Notes under the pieces: generated by a model
The model's input: only the letters and a program-made list of their open reading frames with translations
The model's database searches: none
What the model was told of the DNA's origin: nothing
Program-made: the position numbers and the translations under genes
Part shown: piece after piece, positions 48,011 to 58,850 of the stretch
Layout of the letters: the number at the start of each line of letters is the position of its first letter
Numbering within the stretch: the stretch's first letter is position 1
Origin: Planococcus sp. APC 4015
Lineage (GTDB): Bacteria; Actinomycetota; Actinomycetes; Actinomycetales; Microbacteriaceae
NCBI GenBank assembly: GCA_030407505.1
Contig: JASDDH010000007.1
Coordinates: 85,108 to 149,107 of the forward strand
Direction: 5' to 3'
DNA length: 64,000 nt

Positions 48011-49999
48011 TTGCATACCGAGCAACGCGCGAGTGCCGTGGAGCCCGTCCCTTTCCCGGAGGATGGTCGACGAGTCGTCTTCTATCTCCTCCACGACACC
48101 CGTGGTGACGTCGACGACTACATCGTCTACAAGCTCAGTCAGCTCCGGCCCTTCGCCGAGCACATCTTCGTCGTCGTCAACGGCGACCTGACCGATGCGG
48201 GACGCCTGCGCCTCGAAGGTGTGGCAGACACGGTCTGGGTGCGCGAGAACGTCGGGTTCGACGTGTGGGGATACAAGACCGCACTCGAGCACTTCGGCCA
48301 GGAGCGCCTGGCCGAGTACGACGAGCTGATCCTCATGAACTACACCTGGTTCGGTCCGGTGCGCTCGTTCGAGCCGCTGTTCGAGCGCATGGATGCCGAG
48401 CCCGTGCACTTCTGGGGCATGACGGACTACCCGGGCGAGAAGCCGAATCCGTACACGCGCACCGGCGAGATGCACCGCCATCTCCAGTCCCACTGGATCG
48501 CGGTGCGCCGCGCGATGTTCACGAGCGCCCACTGGCGCGAGTACTGGGCCACGATGCCCATGATCACGACCTACATCGACTCGATCCTCAACCACGAGTC
48601 GCGCTTCACGCACCACTTCGAAGAGCTCGGCTTCATCGACGGCGTCGCGTACTCGTGGGAGGACTACCCCTCCCGGCATCCCGCCCTCTTCAACGCAGAC
48701 CTGCTGATCGACGACGGATGCCCGGCGCTCAAGCGCCGCGCTTTCTTCCACTACCCGCCCTACCTCGACCAGCACGCCGTGATCGGCCGCTGGACGATCG
48801 AGAAGGCGGCGGGCTACGGGTACCCCGTGGCCATGATGTTCCAGAACCTCGCGAAGAACTCGCCGCCGAAGGCGCTCTACGCGGATGCCTCCATGATGGA
48901 GGTGCTCCCCGACGTCGACGTGTCGTACGACAAGACCAAGCCGCTCCGGCTGGCGGCGGTGGTGCACATGTTCTACGAGGACATGACCGACGAGCTGATG
49001 GACCGTCTCGTCATGCTCCCCGAGAAGTTCGACCTCTTCCTCACCACGACCGACCAGGCCAAAGCCGACGCGATCCAGGCGATCCTGGACCGCCGGGCCG
49101 ACGAGAAGGTCGCGTACTCCGAGATCCGCATCCTGCCGTCCAACCGCGGTCGCGACCTGAGCGCGTTCTTCATCGCCTGCCGCGACGTGCTGGAGCCCGG
49201 TCGCTACGACCTGATCGTCAAGATCCACTCGAAGAAGACCGTCCAGGACTCCTACAACCACGGTCGGTACTTCAAGTACCAGCAGCTCGACAACGTGCTG
49301 CACTCGCCGGGCTATGCGGCCAACGCGGTCGCGCTCTTCCAGAAGGAGGAGGGTCTCGGTCTGGCGTTCCCCCCGATGATCCACATCGGCTATCCCACGA
49401 TGGGTCGAGGCTGGTACGCGAACAAGCAGCCCGCCGAGGTGCTTGCCGAGGAGCTCGGCATCAAGGTGCCGTTCGACGACATCTCGCCGCTCGCCCCGTA
49501 CGGGTGCTTCTGGTTCGCCCGTCCCGAGGCGCTGAAGATCCTCGTGGACCGCGAGTGGAAGTACAACGAGTACGCGGCGCCGAACAAGCACAGCGACGGC
49601 AGCCTAGCCCACGTGCAGGAGCGCCTCATCGCGTACGCCGCGGCCGAGCTCGGGTACCACACCCGCACGATCTCGACCGTGGAGCACACCGCGATCAGTC
49701 ACGCCGCCCTCGACTTCAAGCTCGATCAGATGGGCGCCACCATGCCCGGCTACCCGATCGACCAGATCCAGTTCCTGCACCGCGCGGGGTGGCTGGGCCA
49801 CGGCGGTATCGTCGCCCTCACCCGCGTCTACCTCAAGCTGAACCACCCCCGGATCGCGCTCGCTCTGCGGCCGCTCGACCGGCCGGCGCGCATGACCCAC
49901 GCCTGGCTGTGGCGTCTCCGTCACCGCAGGGAGATCCTGAAGCACCAGCGGGAGGTGGAAGGTGACCTCACTGAAGGAGAGCTTCGACCCGCGGAGTAA
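48011..49999 (+). CDS. RgpF-like rhamnan synthesis protein
   Basis: A 662-aa protein of the rhamnan-synthesis F family. Two related parts are seen: residues about 25-310 with VVFYLLHDTRGDVDDYIVYKL and ENVGFDVWGYKTAL, and about 320-600 with LRLAAVVHMFYEDM, NRGRDLSAFF and KIHSKK, both of which recall GT-A-type transferases. RgpF proteins build or extend rhamnose-containing polysaccharides in streptococci. TTG start is supported by GAGGAG 7 nt upstream. The next gene starts 38 nt inside it. Confidence 0.85.
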   Translation: MHTEQRASAVEPVPFPEDGRRVVFYLLHDTRGDVDDYIVYKLSQLRPFAEHIFVVVNGDLTDAGRLRLEGVADTVWVRENVGFDVWGYKTALEHFGQERLAEYDELILMNYTWFGPVRSFEPLFERMDAEPVHFWGMTDYPGEKPNPYTRTGEMHRHLQSHWIAVRRAMFTSAHWREYWATMPMITTYIDSILNHESRFTHHFEELGFIDGVAYSWEDYPSRHPALFNADLLIDDGCPALKRRAFFHYPPYLDQHAVIGRWTIEKAAGYGYPVAMMFQNLAKNSPPKALYADASMMEVLPDVDVSYDKTKPLRLAAVVHMFYEDMTDELMDRLVMLPEKFDLFLTTTDQAKADAIQAILDRRADEKVAYSEIRILPSNRGRDLSAFFIACRDVLEPGRYDLIVKIHSKKTVQDSYNHGRYFKYQQLDNVLHSPGYAANAVALFQKEEGLGLAFPPMIHIGYPTMGRGWYANKQPAEVLAEELGIKVPFDDISPLAPYGCFWFARPEALKILVDREWKYNEYAAPNKHSDGSLAHVQERLIAYAAAELGYHTRTISTVEHTAISHAALDFKLDQMGATMPGYPIDQIQFLHRAGWLGHGGIVALTRVYLKLNHPRIALALRPLDRPARMTHAWLWRLRHRREILKHQREVEGDLTEGELRPAE

Positions 50000-51236
50000 C
50001 AGCATCGGCTTCCTCCGCTGGGCGCTGGCCTTCGCGGTCATCTTCTCGCACGCCGGCCCGCTCGCCGGCTTCTACGGAGGCCATGACCTGGGCACGCAGT
50101 GGAGCACGGAGCAGTCCTTCGGCGGCGTGGCCGTGGCCGGCTTCTTCTTCCTCTCGGGGTTCCTGATCACCAAGAGCAAGATGGGGCGCGCGTCGACGCC
50201 GCGCTACTTCTGGCGGCGCATCATGCGCATCTTCCCCGGGTTCTTCCTCGTCCTGATCGTCACCGCGTTCATCCTCGCCCCGATCGCCTACATGCGCGAG
50301 GCCGGCACCATGGACGGCTTCTGGAACGCGACGGTCGACTCGCCGCTGACCTACTTCTCCAACAACATGTGGCTGCCGCTCAACCAGCACAGCATCGCCG
50401 GCATGGGCACGACCATCCCGTTCTACACGATCCACGGCGGCTTCGAATGGAACGGCTCCGCGTGGACGCTGGCTTTCGAGTTCGGCTGCTACATCCTCGT
50501 CGCCGTCCTCGGTGTCATGGGCGCCCTGGCGCACCGCATGATCGCCGGCATCGTGTCGGTCGGCATCATCCTGCTCGCCACGATGCAGTGGCTGGGCATG
50601 GGCAACATCGGTTCGCTCACCAGCGCATTCACCGACTACCGCGTGCTGCTGCTGTACGCCCCGTTCGCCTTCGGCATCCTGTTCGCCCTCTTCGGCGAGA
50701 AGATCCCGATCGACAACCGACTCGCGATCGCGTGCGTGCTCATCGCCGGCTACACCTACGCCAAGGGCGGGTGGCTCGTCGTCGGCCAGTACGCGTTCTG
50801 CTACGTGCTGATCTGGTTCGCGATCAAGGTGAAGTTCCTCAAGAACTGGGACAAGCACGGCGACTTCTCGTACGGCATCTACATCATCGCCTGGCCGCTC
50901 ATGCAGTTCGCCGCATACTTCGGTCTGCAGAACGCCGGCTGGCTCGTCTACCACCTCGTCATCGTGGCCGGATGCCACGCCTACGCCTATCTGAGCTGGC
51001 ACCTCATCGAGCGCCCCGCCCTGCAGCTCAAGGACTGGACGCCGAAGTGGCTCGAGAAGCTGCTGGTGCGCACGGCCCGACCGCGCAAGGCAGCCATGGA
51101 CTGGCTCGATCCGAACCACGCCGCCCGCAATGCCGCACGTCCGGCGCTGCCCGCACCTCCGGCGGATCAGGCCATCACCAAGCCGCCGGCACCGGCGGTC
51201 GCCGTCGCCGGCTCCTCGAAGGACGGCCTCGCGTGA
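49962..51236 (+). CDS. membrane O-acyltransferase (OafA/YrhL-like)
   Basis: A 424-aa acyltransferase-3 family protein with about ten membrane helices. SNSIGFLRWALAFAVIFSHAGPL holds the catalytic histidine (about 28), followed by VAGFFFLSGFLITKS and a YFWRRIMRIFPGFFLVL segment. The family moves acetyl or other acyl groups from a cytosolic donor to glycans. GTG start with GGGAGG upstream, within the end of the rgpF-like gene; its stop overlaps the next GTG (GTGA). The proline/alanine C-terminal tail is cytoplasmic. Confidence 0.92.
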   Translation: MTSLKESFDPRSNSIGFLRWALAFAVIFSHAGPLAGFYGGHDLGTQWSTEQSFGGVAVAGFFFLSGFLITKSKMGRASTPRYFWRRIMRIFPGFFLVLIVTAFILAPIAYMREAGTMDGFWNATVDSPLTYFSNNMWLPLNQHSIAGMGTTIPFYTIHGGFEWNGSAWTLAFEFGCYILVAVLGVMGALAHRMIAGIVSVGIILLATMQWLGMGNIGSLTSAFTDYRVLLLYAPFAFGILFALFGEKIPIDNRLAIACVLIAGYTYAKGGWLVVGQYAFCYVLIWFAIKVKFLKNWDKHGDFSYGIYIIAWPLMQFAAYFGLQNAGWLVYHLVIVAGCHAYAYLSWHLIERPALQLKDWTPKWLEKLLVRTARPRKAAMDWLDPNHAARNAARPALPAPPADQAITKPPAPAVAVAGSSKDGLA

Positions 51237-52441
51237 GCGGCACCGGCGGCGCCGACATCGTCCACGGCGCCGGCATCCCGAGTCCGCGCTGGTGGCGTCG
51301 CTACCGCGACATCCCGCTCATCGTGCTCGCGATCCTGTCGATCGCGGCGGCCGTCGTGGGCTGGGTGACGCAGTACCGCCTGGACACCGCCGCCGCCGCC
51401 CCCGCCGCGGTCGCGCCGACTCCCGGCGTCACCGGCGACCCCGTAGGGGCGTGCCGCCCCGCCCTCGCCGCTCCCGAGAGCGAGCCGTGGATCGGCGACG
51501 ACTCTGCGGCGGCCGCCACCTGGGCCGCCAACGCGGCGCTCCTCGAGGATCCGGTCGTCCTCGGCCGCGACGGCTGGGCGTTCTACAACGACCAGATCGA
51601 GGAGAACTTCTCGCAGGCGGTCGGCCGCCGGTACCTGACGGTCTCCGAGGTGTCGGCGTGGCACGATTACTTCTCGACCCTCGAGGCCGCCCTGGCCGAG
51701 CAGGACATCGAGCTGTCGATCCAGATCAGCCCCTCGGCGACCAGCGTCTACCCCGAGCAGCTCCCGGAATGGACCGACGGCATCGTCGGCTCCACTCCGC
51801 TCGACCAGTTCCTGGCAGCCTCGCCCGATCTGCCGATCGTCGACTTCCGGCATGATCTCCGCGAAGCGGCCGAGTCGGATGCCGTCTACACGCCCGTCAA
51901 CAGCCACTGGACCGATTTCGGCGGAGCCGTCGCCTGGCAGACGTACGCGGCCTGTCACGACGCGTCGTACCCCGACGCCGAGCCGCTGTGGGCACCGGCG
52001 GTCGACGGCGTCGAGAGCACCCGCATCTACAACGAGTACGCGGCGTACGACGTTCCCGACGTCGAGCCCGCCTGGACCGTTCCGGTGTTCGCCGAGCCGT
52101 TCGTCGACGTCGAGGTGACGGCGGCCGACGGTGCGACGACGACAGCCGACGGCGGCGAGCAGGTCAGCCTCGACATGCTCCCGGCTTCGACGAGCACCGC
52201 GGAGGCGAAGTCCGACCGCACGGCGCTGATCCTCCGCGACTCGATGGGCAACGCTCTGACCCCGTTCTGGGGGCAGGCGTTCGCCGAGACGTGGCAGATC
52301 CAGCACCGCTACGACGACTGGTCGAACCCGCCGAACTACCGGGCGCTCGTGGACGAGCACCAGCCCGACGTCGTGATCGTGCAGCTCGCCGAGCGGCACC
52401 TCGTCAACGCGCCGGCTGTCGGCGTCGGCACGGGCTACTGA
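51233..52441 (+). CDS. AlgX/AlgJ-like SGNH acyl-transfer protein
   Basis: A 402-aa protein with one N-terminal membrane anchor (about 23-46) and an external domain of the ALGX/ALGJ SGNH fold: VVLGRDGWAFYN (about 110-121), IQISPSATSVYPEQLPEW, NSHWTDFGG (about 222, His and Asp) and RDSMGNALTP (about 335, candidate serine nucleophile), then LVDEHQPDVVIVQLAERHL. These proteins complete O-acetylation of exopolysaccharide outside the membrane. It is coupled to the acyltransferase gene, so the two are expected to work as a pair. Confidence 0.8.
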   Translation: MSGTGGADIVHGAGIPSPRWWRRYRDIPLIVLAILSIAAAVVGWVTQYRLDTAAAAPAAVAPTPGVTGDPVGACRPALAAPESEPWIGDDSAAAATWAANAALLEDPVVLGRDGWAFYNDQIEENFSQAVGRRYLTVSEVSAWHDYFSTLEAALAEQDIELSIQISPSATSVYPEQLPEWTDGIVGSTPLDQFLAASPDLPIVDFRHDLREAAESDAVYTPVNSHWTDFGGAVAWQTYAACHDASYPDAEPLWAPAVDGVESTRIYNEYAAYDVPDVEPAWTVPVFAEPFVDVEVTAADGATTTADGGEQVSLDMLPASTSTAEAKSDRTALILRDSMGNALTPFWGQAFAETWQIQHRYDDWSNPPNYRALVDEHQPDVVIVQLAERHLVNAPAVGVGTGY

Positions 52442-53289
52442 GCGGCGGCGCTCTCGTCGCGGGCCATGACCTCGCGGATGACCGAGGCGTCTCCCCAGAC
52501 GCCCGGCGAATCGTAGGGGCGGTCGGGGAACGCTCCGTACTTCAGCGTGATCCCGAGGTCGTTCTCGGAGATGTAGCGCTCGATCTGATCGGCCAGCGAC
52601 ACCGGCGTCCCCGAGCAGCAGCTCAGGGTGCCCGTGACGTCGACGGCGTCGGCCAGGGCGGCTATCTGGCGACCCAGCTCCTCGACGCGGATGAAGTCGT
52701 ACCGGTTCTTGCCGGTTGTGAAGGGGAACTCGGTGCGACCCTCGTCGGCGGCGTCCAGGAGCTTGCGGAAGATCGATTCGCTGCGGCGGTCGTCGCCGTA
52801 GATGTAATAGGCGCGGGCCCACGCCAGAGACGTCGTGTCGGGGATCGCGAGGGCCATCGAGCGGCGCAGAGCCTCTTTCGCGATGCCGTACTGCGACAGG
52901 GGAGCAGTCGGGGTGTCGGCCTCGATCGCCCCTTCCCAGTAGCCCACCTCGTGCATGGTGCCCAGGGCGACGATTCGCGCGACCCCGCGCTCGGCGAGGC
53001 CGGTCAGCAGATCGAAGTGCGCCGACAGCTGAGACATGTGCGCGGCGGAGTTGTGACGGAAGCCGTCCTTCCACGCCAGGTGCACGACGGCGTCCGGAAC
53101 CGGACCCCACACCGACGGGTCGAAGTCCGGGGCGAGGATGTCGGCGTGGACGACCTCGGCGCGCGGATCCAGACCCGCGCCCTTGTCCGGCCGCACGGCG
53201 GCGACGACGTCGTGACCGCGCTCGAGGAGGGCGGTGACCACGTGCGGGCCCAGATAGCCTGCCGCTCCGGTGACGACGACTCGCGACAT
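52435..53289 (-). CDS. NAD-dependent epimerase/dehydratase family protein
   Basis: A 284-aa short-chain dehydrogenase: TGAAGYLGPHVV (NAD, about 7-18), YYIYGDD, SQYGIAKEALRR with the Tyr-Lys pair (about 148-152). The substrate is likely a nucleotide sugar by context, but nothing in the sequence fixes it. ATG 53289 chosen for AAAGGA 8 nt upstream; an ATG three codons earlier lacks room for one. Its stop overlaps that of the preceding convergent gene by 7 nt. Confidence 0.8.
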   Translation of the reverse strand: MSRVVVTGAAGYLGPHVVTALLERGHDVVAAVRPDKGAGLDPRAEVVHADILAPDFDPSVWGPVPDAVVHLAWKDGFRHNSAAHMSQLSAHFDLLTGLAERGVARIVALGTMHEVGYWEGAIEADTPTAPLSQYGIAKEALRRSMALAIPDTTSLAWARAYYIYGDDRRSESIFRKLLDAADEGRTEFPFTTGKNRYDFIRVEELGRQIAALADAVDVTGTLSCCSGTPVSLADQIERYISENDLGITLKYGAFPDRPYDSPGVWGDASVIREVMARDESAAAQ

Positions 53290-53380
53290 TCTGTCCATCC
53301 TTTCGTGCGGAGCCGGGGGCGGCTCCCGTTCGAGGATAGCGTCGGGCGCGTGTGCACCGGATTGCCAGAGAGCCGCCCGG

Positions 53381-53386
53381 TATAGT
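53381..53386 (+). promoter_or_regulatory. -10 box of the first ABC exporter operon
   Basis: TATAGT is close to consensus and lies about 30 nt before the Wzm start, between divergent genes. TAGGTGGAG just before TTG 53416 is the ribosome site. No consensus -35 at the right spacing. Confidence 0.6.
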
Positions 53387-53415
53387 GATGCAGTTGATTG
53401 ACGTAGGTGGAGCTC

Positions 53416-54327
53416 TTGGACACGACTGATCGGTTCGCTCGCCTTGCCGAGACCCCGTTTACGACGACGGATGCCCGCGGACTCGAACTCCCGGTGCGCG
53501 GCGGCAAGCTCCGCGAGATCTATGAGCGACGCGATCTTCTGGGCCTCCTCGTGCGCCGCGACCTGCAGGCGCGGTACCGCGACAGCGTGCTCGGATTCCT
53601 GTGGACACTGATCCGGCCGATCGTGCAGTTCCTGATGTACTACCTGGTGCTCGGCCAGTTCCTGCGCGCAGCCGAAGGCATCCCGCAGTTCGCGATCTTC
53701 CTGTTCGCCGGCCTCACCATCTACAGCTTCTTCGCCGAGGCCGTCCAGGGATCGACGTCGTCGATCCTCGCCAACGCGGGCCTGGTGAAGAAGATCTACC
53801 TGCCGCGCGAGATCTTCCCGCTGGCCAGCGTCGGCGCCGCGGGGTTCATGTTCCTCGTCCAGTGCCTCGTGCTGCTGTCGGGCGCGATCATCTTCCAGGC
53901 GCTCCCGGCGCCGGTCGAGATGCTGTGGTTCTTCCCCTCGGTGCTGCTGATCCTGGTCTACGGCCTGGCCTTCGGCATCCTGCTGTCTGCCCTCAACGTG
54001 TACCTGCGCGATGTGCAGTACGTCACCGACGTCGTGATGATGCTCGCCATGTGGGGTTCGCCGATCGTCTACGCGTGGACGATGGCGCGCGACGCGTTCG
54101 CCACCCTGGGACTGCCGTCGTGGGCGATCGAGGTCTACACGAACAACCCGATCACGCTCGGCGTGCTCGGATTCCGTCAGGCGTTCTGGGGCGCCGGTGA
54201 AGCGGGCGACTACCCCGACAACCTCCTGCTGCGGATGCTGATCGCCGGCATCGTCGGGCTCGTGCTGCTGTTCGTGTCGCACCGCGTGTTCACCCGCCTG
54301 CAGGGCAACTTCGCGCAGGAGATGTGA
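53416..54327 (+). CDS. polysaccharide ABC exporter permease (Wzm-type), first pair
   Basis: About 303 aa, ABC-2 family, six membrane helices. The cytoplasmic amphipathic stretch RRDLQARYRDSVLGFLWTLIRP (about 41-62) precedes helix 1, as in TagG/Wzm. TTG 53416 has a ribosome site directly upstream; GTG 53407 is an alternative giving 306 aa. Exports an undecaprenyl-linked glycan across the membrane with the next gene. Confidence 0.9.
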   Translation: MDTTDRFARLAETPFTTTDARGLELPVRGGKLREIYERRDLLGLLVRRDLQARYRDSVLGFLWTLIRPIVQFLMYYLVLGQFLRAAEGIPQFAIFLFAGLTIYSFFAEAVQGSTSSILANAGLVKKIYLPREIFPLASVGAAGFMFLVQCLVLLSGAIIFQALPAPVEMLWFFPSVLLILVYGLAFGILLSALNVYLRDVQYVTDVVMMLAMWGSPIVYAWTMARDAFATLGLPSWAIEVYTNNPITLGVLGFRQAFWGAGEAGDYPDNLLLRMLIAGIVGLVLLFVSHRVFTRLQGNFAQEM

Positions 54328-55520
54328 TGGTCGTCTCACCCCGTCCGGGCCCCGTCGTCGTGCGCGTCGAAGACGTCACGAAGCGGTTCATCGTGCGCAT
54401 GGACAACACCCTGAAGGAGCGCGTCGTGCACGGCGGGCGCCGCGGCCGCGTGCACAAGCAGGAGTACACCGCCGTCAACGGCGTGTCGCTCGAGATCAAG
54501 GCGGGCACCACCGTCGGACTCCTCGGCCCGAACGGCTCGGGCAAGAGCACGCTGCTCAAGCTCATCGGCGGAATCGTTTCGCCGACCGAGGGTCGCGTGA
54601 TGACGCGCGGCCGGATGGCGGCGCTGCTCGAGCTCGGAGCAGGCTTCCACCCCGACCTGAGCGGCCGCGAGAACGTGTTCCTCAACGCCTCGATCATGGG
54701 CATGACCCGTGCCGAGACCACCGAGCGCTTCGACGAGATCCTCGACTTCAGCGGCATCGGCGACTTCATCGACACCCAGGTCAAGTTCTACTCGTCGGGC
54801 ATGTTCGTGCGACTCGCCTTCGCAGTCGCCGTGCACACCGACCCCGACGTGCTCCTCGTCGACGAGGTGCTCGCCGTCGGCGACGAGGCGTTCCAGCGCA
54901 AGTGCATGGAGCGCATCGCGAAGTTCCGCAAAGAGGGTCGCACGATCGTCCTCGTCTCGCACTCGGCCGCGCAGGTGCAGGAGCTCTGCGACCGCGGCGT
55001 CGTGCTCAAGGACGGCGAGATGGTGTTCGACGGCGACGTCAATGAGGCTGTCTCCGCGCTGCGCGACGTGCTCGAGGGCCGCCGCGTCGGCGAGAAGCCG
55101 CCGCCCGAGCCGGTGAAGCCGATCGAGGTCACCCGCATCGAGGTGCTCGATGACAAGGGCAAGCCGCGCAAGGCCGTGCAGGTGGGCGCCCCGATGCGCG
55201 TGCGCGTGCATGTGACGGCGAAGCAGGCGCTGCCGACGTGGGCCACCGGCTTCAGCATCGACACCCCGATGGGGCAGATGGTGCTGGCCTCCAACACCGA
55301 ACGCCTGGGCATCACCCTCCCGGCGATCCCGGCCGGTGACTCCTCGATGGAGTTCGTCATCGACAGCGCCAATTTCGGGGCCGGCCAGTACTTCGTCAAC
55401 GCGAATGTGTCCGAGATCATCGACATCGACACCCACGTGCTCATGCAGGGCGCCCGCTTCACGATCAAGGGCAACGAGGCCAATCTCGGCACCGTCGCGG
55501 CGTCGATCTCGGCAGGCTGA
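54327..55520 (+). CDS. polysaccharide ABC exporter ATPase with C-terminal glycan-binding domain (Wzt-type)
   Basis: A 397-aa protein: ATPase (about 1-245) with Walker A GPNGSGKST (about 67-75), signature YSSGM (about 156), Walker B LLVDEV and SHS switch, then a linker with proline-rich KPPPEPVKP and a C-terminal beta domain (about 270-397) like the carbohydrate-binding Wzt-C domain, which checks the finished glycan end. The ATG overlaps the permease stop as TGATG. Confidence 0.92.
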   Translation: MVVSPRPGPVVVRVEDVTKRFIVRMDNTLKERVVHGGRRGRVHKQEYTAVNGVSLEIKAGTTVGLLGPNGSGKSTLLKLIGGIVSPTEGRVMTRGRMAALLELGAGFHPDLSGRENVFLNASIMGMTRAETTERFDEILDFSGIGDFIDTQVKFYSSGMFVRLAFAVAVHTDPDVLLVDEVLAVGDEAFQRKCMERIAKFRKEGRTIVLVSHSAAQVQELCDRGVVLKDGEMVFDGDVNEAVSALRDVLEGRRVGEKPPPEPVKPIEVTRIEVLDDKGKPRKAVQVGAPMRVRVHVTAKQALPTWATGFSIDTPMGQMVLASNTERLGITLPAIPAGDSSMEFVIDSANFGAGQYFVNANVSEIIDIDTHVLMQGARFTIKGNEANLGTVAASISAG

Positions 55521-55532
55521 GCGGATCGCACC

Positions 55533-56540
55533 GTGTCCGACCCCGCGCCGTCGCCGACGGTCTCGATCATCGTCCCGGTCCACAACTCCGAGCGCTACCT
55601 GGCGGCGTGCGTCTCATCGCTCCTCGAGCAGGATCACCGCGACATCGAGGTGATCCTCGTCGATGACGGCTCGACGGACTCGTCGGGGGCGATCTGCGAC
55701 GACTTCGCGGCGCGCGATGACCGCGTGGTGGTGCTGCACCGCGAGAACGGCGGCATCGCGGTGGCCCAGAATGCGGGGCTGGATGCTGCGACCGGCGACC
55801 TCATCACCTTCTGCGACAACGACGACCTCATGAGCCCCCGCATGATCGGGCGCCTCGTCGAGATCCTGCAGGAGACCGGCGCCGACATGAGCTGCTGCCG
55901 CTGGCGCAACGTCGGCGCGAGCGCGGCGGCATCCGTCCGACAGGCCGACCTGGGCGCCGCGCCGGGCCACCACATCGCGTTCGACCAGCCGGGCCGGTAC
56001 TACCAGGGCGTCTTCAGCAAGCTGCTGCGCCGGATCACGCGCCGCGAGCTGTACTACTTCAGCGAGGCCAACTGGGGGAAGGTCTATCGGCGGGAGCTGT
56101 TCGACGGCATCCGGTTCCCTGAGCATCGCTACGCGCAGGACGTCGCGGTCGCGATGGACCTGTACCGCCGGATGGATCTGGTCGCGTCGTGCGACGATCC
56201 GCTGTATTACTGGCTGCAGCGCTCCGACAGCGTCTCGCACGAGCTGCGGTCCACCCGCTACTACCACGACATCGTGCGCGCGCACGGCCACAGCTTCGAC
56301 GTCGCCCTCGAGGACGGCATCGTGCCGGCACGGGCGTACTACGGGCTCCGCGCGATCGCGCGGGAGAAGCGGAGCGTGCGCACGCCCGCCGACCGGCAGC
56401 TCTACGACGAAGACGTGCGCTACGTCGCCGAGCGGCTGTCCCGCCTCTCGGTGGAGCAACGGGCGCGGTGCGTCGCGCTGCACGCGGTGCGCTTCCTCGA
56501 GACCCAGGTGTACGACCGCACCGTCCACCGCCGCACGTGA
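55533..56540 (+). CDS. family 2 glycosyltransferase
   Basis: A 335-aa GT-A enzyme: VSIIVPVHNSERYLAACV (about 10-27), VDDGSTDSSG, CDNDDLMS (DXD-type, about 91-96) and a C-terminal half without membrane helices. GTG start 55533 follows the ATPase gene by 12 nt. Next to the UDP-galactopyranose mutase gene, so a galactofuranosyl- or other wall-glycan transferase is possible; nothing in the sequence fixes the donor. Confidence 0.88.
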   Translation: MSDPAPSPTVSIIVPVHNSERYLAACVSSLLEQDHRDIEVILVDDGSTDSSGAICDDFAARDDRVVVLHRENGGIAVAQNAGLDAATGDLITFCDNDDLMSPRMIGRLVEILQETGADMSCCRWRNVGASAAASVRQADLGAAPGHHIAFDQPGRYYQGVFSKLLRRITRRELYYFSEANWGKVYRRELFDGIRFPEHRYAQDVAVAMDLYRRMDLVASCDDPLYYWLQRSDSVSHELRSTRYYHDIVRAHGHSFDVALEDGIVPARAYYGLRAIAREKRSVRTPADRQLYDEDVRYVAERLSRLSVEQRARCVALHAVRFLETQVYDRTVHRRT

Positions 56541-56551
56541 GCGGCGACTGA

Positions 56552-57727
<1,176 letters not shown>

Positions 57728-57761
57728 TCACCCGTCGCCGGGGCGTCCGGACGCCGTCGGG

Positions 57762-57767
57762 TAGACT
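57762..57767 (+). promoter_or_regulatory. -10 box before the GtrB-type gene
   Basis: TAGACT, about 45 nt before TTG 57813, gives a leader long enough to include the GAGGAG ribosome site at about 57799-57804. Confidence 0.4.
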
Positions 57768-57812
57768 TCTCCGGGCGCCAGAAGCCCGCCCGGATCACCG
57801 AGGAGCACTCGC

Positions 57813-58850
57813 TTGTCAAGACGGACCATCAGCGTCGTCATCCCCAGCTTCAACGAAGAGCTGAGCGTCCAGGAGATGGTGGACCGCCTCACGGCGGTCT
57901 TCCGCGATGAACTCCCTCAGTACGACTACGAGATCATCTTCGTCGACGACTACTCCACCGACGGCACGCGCGCAGAGATCCGTCGCATCGCGAAGACCGA
58001 CGCGCGGGTCAAGGCGGTCTTCAACGCCCGCAACTTCGGCTTCCACCGCAACGTCTTCTCCGCCCTCACCTACGGCAGCGGCGATGCCACCTTCATGCTC
58101 TTCGGCGACATGCAGGACCCGCCCGAGAACCTCCCCGAGTTCGTGCGCGCGTGGGAATCCGGAAAGCAGGTCGTCATCGGGCAGCGTCGCAGCAGCGACG
58201 AAGGTTTCGTCATGACGGGGCTCCGGCACCTCTACTACGCCGTCATCCGCTGGTTCTCCGACACGACCCAGATCCCTCGCTTCACCGGCTACGGCCTGTA
58301 CGACCGCGAGTTCGTGCGCGTGCTCGAGGGCATCGACGACATCCAGCCGTTCTTCAAGGCCGTGGTGGCCGAGTACGGTCTCAACGTCGAGATCATCCAG
58401 TACGACCAGGGCAAGAGCGCCCGGGGCAAGTCGAACTTCAACTTCCTGCGCAACTACGACTTCGCGATGCAGGGCATCACGTCCTCGACGAAGCTGCTCA
58501 TGCGCCTGGCGACCTTCGTCGCCGCCGTCATCGGCTTCATCTGCCTCGGCCTCGCGATATTCGTGCTGATCAACAAGCTCGTCAACTGGGACAGCTACGA
58601 CGTGGGTGAAGCCTCCATCAGCGTGGGGATCTTCTTCCTCGGGGCGGTGCAGCTCTTCTTCATCGGGGTGCTGGGCGAGTACATCCTGAGCATCAACAGC
58701 CGGGTCACCGCCAAGCCGCGCGTCGTCGTCGGCGAGCGGGTGAACTTCGATCCTCCTGCCGCGCCCGCCGTCGCCCAGGCTGCTCCCGCGGCGGAGTCGC
58801 ACGACGTCGTCGCGGAGGCGACGAAGGACGAGCTCGAGTCCCGCCCATGA
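57813..58850 (+). CDS. GtrB-like polyprenyl-phosphate glycosyltransferase
   Basis: A 345-aa GT2 enzyme with two C-terminal membrane helices (about 228-254 and 266-292). Seen: VVIPSFNEELSVQEMV, FVDDYSTDGT, and MFGDMQDPPE-type DXD (here LFGDMQDPP, about 92-100), then the QYDQGKSARGKSNFNFLRNY segment, all typical of GtrB/DPM-like enzymes that load a hexose onto undecaprenyl phosphate. TTG start is supported by GAGGAG. Its stop overlaps gtrA (ATGA). Confidence 0.92.
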   Translation: MSRRTISVVIPSFNEELSVQEMVDRLTAVFRDELPQYDYEIIFVDDYSTDGTRAEIRRIAKTDARVKAVFNARNFGFHRNVFSALTYGSGDATFMLFGDMQDPPENLPEFVRAWESGKQVVIGQRRSSDEGFVMTGLRHLYYAVIRWFSDTTQIPRFTGYGLYDREFVRVLEGIDDIQPFFKAVVAEYGLNVEIIQYDQGKSARGKSNFNFLRNYDFAMQGITSSTKLLMRLATFVAAVIGFICLGLAIFVLINKLVNWDSYDVGEASISVGIFFLGAVQLFFIGVLGEYILSINSRVTAKPRVVVGERVNFDPPAAPAVAQAAPAAESHDVVAEATKDELESRP

